DNA from: Symsagittifera roscoffensis
Lineage: Eukaryota; Xenacoelomorpha; Acoela; Convolutidae
Length of the DNA stretch: 64,000 nt
Direction of reading: 5' to 3'
Assembly: GCF_963678635.1 (NCBI RefSeq)
Contig: NC_087066.1
Location: 27,369,801 to 27,433,800 of the forward strand
The notes under the pieces are model-generated. The model saw only the letters and a program-made list of their open reading frames with translations. It had not been told where the DNA came from and ran no database searches. Of the stretch, positions 34,802-42,600 are shown in pieces; position 1 is the stretch's first letter; every line of letters begins with the position of its first letter. Made by a program: the position numbers and the translations under genes.

Positions 34802-36088
34802 TCAGTGTGACCGTATCTGGGTCAACACCCGCACCAGGCTATCCCCTATAATTAGGTGAACTGCACCCTCTGGCACACGAGGTGGCGCTAGATACTCCAC
34901 CCAGGCTGCGTCATGGAAGCAGTCCCTCCTGGCTCCCTGTTCCGCACTCCAGTCCAGCCGATTGTGCCTGTGGTAGTTCCCTTCTGTATTCTTCTTGTAG
35001 CTCGCGATCACGACGTTTCTGACCGGCTGTTCCCTCCAAGTTGGGGGAAGCTCTGGCCTTGTCGATCTTTCACGACTCTGCTGCTGCAATTTCTCGCCCA
35101 GCTCCTTCAGGCGCGATGAGGCGCCACTCACCTGGCTGCCACTCGAGGTCGAGGTTGGGGTATATCCGGGTAACACCACATCCATCAGAGGGCGTACAGG
35201 TTGGGTCTCTAGGTTGCGCAAGGAAGGCGTCACGTCATTCGGTATCCAGACCTCCAAGCCTTCACTCATGTGTTCCCTGGCCTCGCGGTCAAGGTTGAAC
35301 CGTCCTCTAGCCCTGGGAGCTTCATCCACCTCCATGCGCGACTCCGGCCTCGAGCTTGTCACCACTCGTTCGTTAGACCTGGCTCCCTTTTGTGCGTCAA
35401 GCTCGCGTTGTCGCTGTTCTATCCTTTCCAACTCCGACTTTAGTTGATCACGATTCGCGACGTTCTCCCGCACCCTTAGCTCCTGCTGATGTTCAGCCCT
35501 CAGCATCTCAAGTAATTTCAACGTCTGATCTCGCTCGTCGACTGCCTGGTCCCTCTCCAGCTGAAGCTTCTCCCTATCCAGCTTCGCCTGATCCCGATCG
35601 AGGTTCGCTTTATTCTTTTCCTTCAGCGCCTTCTCAAGCTCTTTCTTTAGGACCCCCTGCTCCGGATATGCCTCGGTCGTCTGTTGCGCTCGCGACATCG
35701 ACGGCACCTTACTCGAGCTCTGTCCCGTGGATCTTGCTGTTGGCCTCATCGGTAGCGGGAACTCTCCTGCGCCGTGTTCGGTGTTGTTACTCAGGCCAGG
35801 ATTTCTTGCCAAGTCAAAGCCCCTTACTCCTCCATCCGCATTCCAAGACAACCATCTGGTCTGTGCCCGATTTGATATGCCCTCGGTGGTGTAGCCGACT
35901 ATCAAGACGGCCTCCGTCGCAGACTCCCTGCACTCACCCTGGTCCTCCAACTGGAGGATCGCATTCAGCATCACCGCCATTCTTTCGTCTATCTGGGTGT
36001 GGTCCAGGTCCCTCAAGCGTCTGTACAGCTCGTCAAGAGTGGGCTTCTGGAGAGCCGCGGGCACGGAGTTCCAGAATCGGTCTGCCAT
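34802..36088 (-). CDS. Element 1 second polyprotein, N-terminal part ending in the GDSL block
   Basis: 428 codons from ATG at 36088. Residues about 150-250 are a highly charged coiled coil (repeated RDQAKLDREKLQLERDQ pattern). Residues 260-350 are Pro/Ser-rich. The frame ends in HLIIGDSLVRVL, the nucleophile block of SGNH hydrolases (Ser near 417), twelve codons before a TGA. The next frame continues in the same register, so one domain is divided by a single stop. SGNH esterases occur in the ORF1 of CR1/L3 LINEs and as stand-alone enzymes. Here the domain sits in an LTR element. The stop is either a nonsense mutation or a recoded codon (context TGA CAG). The start is well placed: it is the first ATG after the 36.1-kb repeat spacer. 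Confidence 0.85.
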   Translation of the reverse strand: MADRFWNSVPAALQKPTLDELYRRLRDLDHTQIDERMAVMLNAILQLEDQGECRESATEAVLIVGYTTEGISNRAQTRWLSWNADGGVRGFDLARNPGLSNNTEHGAGEFPLPMRPTARSTGQSSSKVPSMSRAQQTTEAYPEQGVLKKELEKALKEKNKANLDRDQAKLDREKLQLERDQAVDERDQTLKLLEMLRAEHQQELRVRENVANRDQLKSELERIEQRQRELDAQKGARSNERVVTSSRPESRMEVDEAPRARGRFNLDREAREHMSEGLEVWIPNDVTPSLRNLETQPVRPLMDVVLPGYTPTSTSSGSQVSGASSRLKELGEKLQQQSRERSTRPELPPTWREQPVRNVVIASYKKNTEGNYHRHNRLDWSAEQGARRDCFHDAAWVEYLAPPRVPEGAVHLIIGDSLVRVLTQIRSH

Positions 36089-36631
36089 TCTTTATAACTT
36101 CGGGATGTGTGGAGATAGATGTTAACCAGCTCAAGAATTACCTTACCAGCTCAAGAATTACCTTACCAACTCAAGAATTACCTTACCAACTCAAGAATTA
36201 CCTAATTCAAGAATTCTCTAGGAATTTTCTCTTGCAAGCACTTGCTGTAGATCCGGATTATCGCGTGTCCAATCACGATTCTCTTCTTCTGTTTCTCGCT
36301 TGAGTGTAGTTGGATATTCAACTTTGTTTTTCAAACTTGATCTGAAAACATAAAGCTCATTAAAACTTAGTATGTCACGTTCCTGACCTAGAGACCCCCC
36401 TTTTACCCATATGATTAAAATCCTATCATTCACATATCACTTAAAACAATTCGATTGGATTTCCCTTAAGAACATGCAGATTCATTTTATGTTTTAGCAC
36501 CATCAATTCTTTCTTTTAAAATTCAATTGTCATGCCAATCACATCTTAAGATCCCTTTACCTGCGCCGCACCCCAGTACCTAACTCAAGACTCCTCCCTC
36601 ACACCCGACTCGATACCTCCATGTACCCGAC
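36089..36631 (-). other. Spacer between pol and second frame, with four 20-bp repeats
   Basis: About 540 bp without a coding frame. At 36126-36204 lie four tandem 20-bp units (CCAGCTCAAGAATTACCTTA on the plus strand). On the coding strand each unit contains GGTAAGGTAATTCTTGAG, which includes a splice-donor-like GGTAAG and the hexamer CTTGAG. The second frame must be reached by a spliced or internal message; I see no decisive acceptor before 36088. Confidence 0.75.
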
Positions 36632-39008
36632 TCAGGCGATGCTCAAGTAGTACTTCTTGTGAAGATGCACCATTATCTCGGTTTCTGCAAAGACCACATG
36701 TAGGATAGCATACAATTCCCTCGAGCTCAGTTTGCCCCTGTTTGGGTCGTACACCGGCATCGAGACCTCCACTATTCCTCTTTCAATCATGAAGTCACGT
36801 AGTCTTGTCAGTGCCAATATCACGTGTTCGGGATCAATTGTGTTTCTGTCGTTGACTCTCGTTACTAGGAAGCAGAGGTATTTGCCCGGGACCTGTGCCA
36901 CTGACGGTGGAAGCGCTGCCATGCCTCCCAGTCCTGGCCTCTGTCTGAACAGAAACTCTACGTTCTGGTACTCTCTTTTGAAGTCAGCCTCCAATCTTGA
37001 TTTGAAACTCATGTCCGCCGTGATGCAGATCGCGCTGGTCCTGTTTGACAGGATGAAGTCGCTATCCGTTATCATGATGTTCTCTGAGTATTCATTGGGT
37101 ATTTCGAATTTCGTTTTGAAATTCCTTCCTATGGTAGGCTCTGGTTCTTCTTCCTCCAGTTCCAATCCGCTTGTTTCCCTCACTTCCTTGAGCTTCTTTA
37201 TCATCAAATTTTCGGTGTGGGTAAGTCCTACCCCCACTCCCCGGACAAAAATATTTATCGACGTCCCCGTCGATGTAGTCGGGTCTGAATTGTCCTTAGG
37301 GATGTCCAGTGGCCTGTCTGTTGCTGTCCATCCGAAAAGAGGGTCCTCTGTCTTCATGTAATTTGCTGCTGATACATCGATTTGCTGAATGCTTTGTCCT
37401 TCGCGGCTCTCGTCCTTGACATCACGCATCCACTCTAGAATCCTCAAGTTCGTGTTCTCCCTCCTTTCTATCTCACTCTGTTCGAGATCCGTCTCCAATT
37501 CTGGCGTCGAGTAATCATCCTGCGGATAATGTCCACCATCGTCAATGACCTGCCATTCCTCTCCGGCTTCCAGTTCGCCTGCGCTTAGTAGTTCATCGCC
37601 CAACTTGTCTGGCTGTATCTTATCGATCAAGAAGTCATCCCCGTACCTATTGTACCTCATGCCTGTGCGTTTACGATTGCCAGTCCTGGTTTCCGGTGGT
37701 GTTGGTCGATCCGGCTCCATCCACTTCGGTACCTCGTTTTGCTCTGGGTCGTTCCAGTCTTCTTCTACAAATGAACCTGCATCCGACTCCACTTCTATCT
37801 TTTCGTTGTCGTCCAAACTCAAGTTCTCATTACCATCATTTTTCTCTCTAGTGCCTTTCTCATTCACTTCGCACGCTGGTTCCACCACCAGGTACTCAAG
37901 ACCTTCCATGTCTTTTGGTAGGCACCAGTCCTCCGGGGACGGGACATGAGGCTTCAGATTTTCGTAATGTGCTGCTCGCCCTGTACTCAAGCGATAGAAC
38001 CGTCCTTGTTGATGTACTTCCGTAATCATGAACGGTCCTCTCCATTTCTTGAGTAGTTTCTTTGTTCCCTTGGGCGGTATGACATTTTGGAAGACCCACA
38101 CGTATTGGCCCACTTCGTATGGCTTTGCTCTTAGTATCTTTTCGTCATATTTCTTGCGTTGCCTCATTTGCGCTTGCGCCGTGTTTCTCCGACATAGCTC
38201 GTTTAGCTCTTGTTGTCTTTTGATCGCTTCCTTCACGTATGCTTGAGGTGACGTCCTCTTCCCCTCGTACTCCGGGTAGAAGAATGTTATAGGCATTGCC
38301 CTTTCCCTGCCTGTCAACATCATGAAAGGACTGATACCCGTCGTTGAGTGCTGAGTACTATTATAGGCTCCTACTACCTGTGGCAGGTATTTGTCCCAGT
38401 CCGTCATGTATCTCGAGCAGTACACCCTGAGCATGTTGACCAGTGTCCTGTTCTGTCTCTCTACCAACCCATTGGTCTGTGGATGATAGGTCGTCGAGTG
38501 CGCTTGAGCAATGTGTGATCTCTTCATCAATTCTTTTGTCAAGTCCCCCACAAAAGCCTTGCCGTTGTCCGACTGGAAAGTCATTGGACAACCATACCGC
38601 GATATCCAATGCGTTATCAGGTGATCACATGTCTCCTCTGCCGAGGCTGTCTGGCACGGAACCGCTTCCGCCAACTTGGTGAAGTGATCTATTATAACTA
38701 GTATTTGGTTATAACCCGACTCCGTCATGCAGATTTTCTGATGGTCTATCTGCACCACTTCATTGAATTCCGAACTCTCGACAGACTTGAGGGGAAGCTT
38801 CATCTTCCTTGGGTCTTTTACTTGAAGGCATGCTAGGCAGGCATTCACCCATCTCTCGCAAGCTTTTCTCATTCCCGGCCAATCAAACCTGTGAAGTATC
38901 CTTTGTTGTACTTTATCTATCCCCTGGTGGCCCATCTGGTCGTGTGATCTGAAAAGCACCTCCGTTTGGTACAATTGTGGTAGTATGATGAGGTTGTGTT
39001 GTGTAATA
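36632..39008 (-). CDS. Element 1 pol, integrase plus TARG1-like macro domain
   Basis: 780 codons from the internal Met at 38974; the frame is open back to about 39008. The zinc-binding HHCC module is visible (SHDQMGHQG, then ACLAC). The DDE integrase core has Asp in VQIDHQK (about residue 74), Asp in QSDNGKAF (about 135) and Glu in NGLVERQNR (about 171). A GPF module follows (KKWRGPFMITEV). After an acidic linker, residues about 560-780 end in a macro domain: ICITADMSFKSRLEADFKRE, GKYLCFLVTRV, LTRLRDFMIERGIVEVSMP, then ELYAILHVVFAETEIMVHL. This follows the order and spacing of OARD1/TARG1 (YIYYLIT, LSMP, EEVFEATDI). The glycine-rich ligand loop GCGLD of that family is replaced by a PNRGKL-type loop, so hydrolase activity is doubtful. 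Upstream it should be continuous with RNase H but is out of frame at 39009-39014. Confidence 0.85.
37215..37274 (-). other. Ultraconserved RNA/DNA block with internal polypurine tract, element 1
   Basis: Identical at 58 of 60 bases to 56347-56406 in element 2, synonymous positions included, while flanking sequence is clearly diverged. On the coding strand it starts with a 7-bp stem ATCGACG / CGTCGAT closing a GGGA (GNRA-type) loop, then GTCCGGGGAG, then a second inverted pair GTGGGGGTA / TACCCAC. It encodes IFVRGVGVGLTHT at the edge of the macro domain. Confidence 0.8.
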
Positions 39009-39014
39009 TTTTTT

Positions 39015-39696
39015 CCTCATCTCTTCTCTTGCACGCTACCACCCCTTCAGCTGTGTGATAAAGTAAATCTCTCTTTTCTTTGTAGAACTGGCTCAAGATC
39101 TTGTAGCTGTCTTCCTCAAGTTCCCCCTTCTCCTTGACTCCCGAATGGATCCATTTGGAGAGGTTACTTGTCATTTTGTCATTCCTCTGGGCCCTTATTA
39201 GGTCAGACAGCCTGTATCTCGCCTTAACGTGCTCCTTTAGCGCCATGATCTGTCCATTCATTTCACCAGGGTTGTGGATGTCATCGCTCAGCTTCACACA
39301 TATCATCCTTTTCACGATTTTCATGTCGTCTTCTGGTACCAGATTCGTTCTGACGTTTGAGTTGCACGATAGTTCCCTTAGTGGTTTTCTTGAAACTGCT
39401 ATTTTCTCGAGCTCTTCACCACCTCGTACCTCTTGTATTTCCAGATTGTACGTCCCTGAAGATGGATCCGTCTGTAATTCCCTGTCGTGCTGTCTTATCT
39501 TCTCTTCCGCCAGTATCATGCATAGACTGTCTTGGTCTTCGCTGCTCTCATCCGAGTCTTCATCCCATTCTTCACGCTCCCCGGACAATTTCCCTTCTCC
39601 GGTTTCGTCTTCTTCCATGAATCTGGACCACTCCCCGGACTCTTGATCTAGTCCCAGGTGTTCAACTTCTTCTCTGAATGTTACTTTCTTATCCCT
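39015..39696 (-). CDS. Element 1 pol, linker between RNase H and integrase
   Basis: This is in the same frame as gag-pol upstream but separated from it by one TAG (39697-39699), and out of frame with the integrase segment downstream. Element 2 encodes the matching region without either interruption. The first third is acidic (SDESSEDQDS); the last part (VKARYRLSDLIRAQRNDKMT) is well conserved with element 2 (LKARYRLSDLLRAQRNDRMT). The shift lies in an A6 run (39009-39014). It is not a standard slippery heptamer, so a lost base is more likely than programmed frameshifting. Confidence 0.85.
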
Positions 39697-42600
39697 CTAT
39701 TTTGTCTGCTCCAGAATTTTGTCGGGGATTTTTTCAACTAGTGATCGCACAACTTCCTTGCTATCAGTGATGCTTCCTTTTGAGACGTCAGTATTGTTCA
39801 CTGTTTCTTCTCTCCGAAGTATGGTTAGTTCCGGTGCCTCCTGACCTTTCCCTTGGATCACGGGCTTGTCATCTGATAGTTTCTCAAGCAACCTCATTAA
39901 GTCTTCATCTATTCGGACCGTTCCCTCCTCTACCTGGATGAGATCATAACCTTTTGCCTTGAGTGTTTCCCTCACGATCTTGGACTTGAGCATTATTCCT
40001 ACCGGAATCCCTCTGCTTCTCTTCAAGATGGTCTTTTCAAGAGGCTCTTTCGGCAATTCGGGATGATCTTCAATCGGTTTGCCTGATTTGTCCAGCCATC
40101 TCGTGAGTGGAAGACTGTCGTACGTTTCTTTGTCCATAAAGGAGAAGCCGTCTTTGATCTCAGGTCTGTCCGCCTCTCTTTGTTCTTGCCTCTCGTAGAA
40201 CTCCGTCTTCTTACTCAAGCTGTCAGCATTTTGATGTTTATCTCGTGTTCTGTGCTCAATTATCATGTTGTATCCATCCAAGCGAACTATCCACCTCCCA
40301 ATATAGCTCTGGTCCATTGAGTACGTTTTCAGCCAGCTTAGTGCTCGGTTGTCGACTCGCAGCTTGAAGGGCTCACTGCCTAAGTATGCTCTGTATTTTT
40401 CGACAAAGGTGACCACCGCGAACATCTCTGCTTTCGGTGCTCCGTACTTCATTTCTGTGTCACTTAGGACCTTGCTCCCGTATGCTATTGGTCTCAAGAC
40501 TGTCTTCCCATTCCATTCTTGTTCTTGATGGAGAATCCCAGAAATAGCGACTACTGATGCATCCGTGTCTAGCACGTACATCCCTTTCTCAGTCGGCATA
40601 CCCAGTACTGGTGCCTCACACAGCTCTTTCTTTATTCTCTGGAATGACTCTTCTGCCGCGTTGTTCCACGTGAACTTCTTGCCCTTATGTCTCATTAATT
40701 GTTGCATCGGGTATACTTTGTCCGCATATCCCTTGATGAATTCTCTATAATAGTTGGCGAAACCCAGGAAGCTCATCAGCTGGTGTTCCGTCTTCGGTGA
40801 TTTCCAGGTTAGGACTGCTTCCACGGCGTCTGGGTCAGGTCTGATACCGTGTTTATCTACCATCCTGCCCAAGTATTTGATCGAGTCCTTGAGTATCTCG
40901 CACTTTGATGGTTTACACTTCAGCCCCGATCTTTTCATGCACGCGAACACCTCGTCAAGCCTCTCGATGTGGTCTTCTAGTGTTGGCGTTGCTATTACCA
41001 CGTCGTCCACGTAGCACATTACCAGGTTGCCGTACTTCTTCGTCACGCCTATCAACGCGTGTGCCATCAGCCGCTGAAACGTGGCTGTTGCATTGCAGAG
41101 TCCAAACGGCATCCGTTTCCATTGAAACAGACCCAACTCACAGGCGAACCCTGTCTTGTCCCTGTCTTGCTTCCTTAATGGTACCTGCCAAAAGGCCGAG
41201 CCTAAATCAAGAGTCGTAAAAAATTTCGCATCACCTAACTTCGAGAGGCTCTCATCAATTCTAGGTATGGGATAGGCATCCTTTACCGTGACGGAGTTCA
41301 GGTATCGAAAGTCACAACAAAACCTTAACTGGTCGCCTTTCTTTTTGGCCATCACTACTCCACACGCCCACGGTGACTTGGATTGTTCTATCATGTCATA
41401 CTCTAGTAACGTTTCGATTTCTTTTCTACACGCGTCCGATTTGTGTGGGGTCATGCGCCTCGCCCCCTCCCTGTGTGGCACCGCGTTTTCCTCAAGTTCT
41501 ATTTCATGTTCAACAAAATTACAACACCCGATATCCGCCTTATGCCTTGAAAAAACCTCCTCGTTCCGCTCTAGTACGTCCTTGATAGCTTCGAGCTGTT
41601 CATCTTTCAGTTTGCCCCTTAAATGTTCAATCTCCGGCAGAACCGGTTTATCAGTTTGCATTTCATCTAGTGTGGGTCGCTCTGGAAAGTTCGAACAGCT
41701 CGAAAGCCCATCGTCCGTTTCTGACTTAAGTGATTTGATAAGACTTGAAGAATCTTTTATTCTCTGCAATCGTCTCAAGATACAAATTTTGTCCCTGTGA
41801 TTAGGACAATCAACAACTTCATTTTGTTTTGAGTTTTCAATTGTTTCGTATCGAGTTTTAACTGGTAAAGCATATCCCAGCTTCCTCCCTCTCTGTATCG
41901 TGATCGGTATATCAAGGGTATTCAACAAGACACTGACGCAGAGAACGCTCTTCGTTATCGAAAATGATCTTCCTAAAACAGCAGCGCTTTGACTATTGGG
42001 ATTCGGAACTATACACACTTGCTTGTTGTCACTTAGTTCATTATAATTTTTCATCCTCAAGCTTACGATTGCCGCTTCATTAGCTTTTAACCTCACTCTC
42101 CTACTCAAGAATACCGGTGCTTTGTTTTCATTCGCCATTATTAAATTTACCGGTTTGATTGCGTACCTCCTATCCGGGTTCCGTATCCTGAACATTGCAT
42201 TATTTAGATCAATCGTTACGTCGAAATTCCTGATGAAGTCTCTGCCCAAAATGAATTGGTCAGATTCATCTAGGTTTTCTACCACGATGAAGCTCATCCA
42301 CAGGTTACGTTCCCCGAAATTGAGGGCTATTATCGGCGTCCTGCCCAGCACCCGTAGGGCCCCTTTGTTTGCAGCTGACAGCCGTATTCTCGAGTCTATC
42401 AAGTCACCTTTGTCAAAGCCCATCTTTTCCCATGTTTCGATTGGTATGACGCTCAAGACTGCTCCCGTGTCAAGTAATCCACGCAACTGAGTCTTTTTGC
42501 CATTTATGTCTAGCACGTGCCCTGTCACGTCTGCTTCCGTCCCGATGTGCATTGCATCTTCTTCAAGCATGGCACAGTGTCCGATCGATCTTACTTTCAA

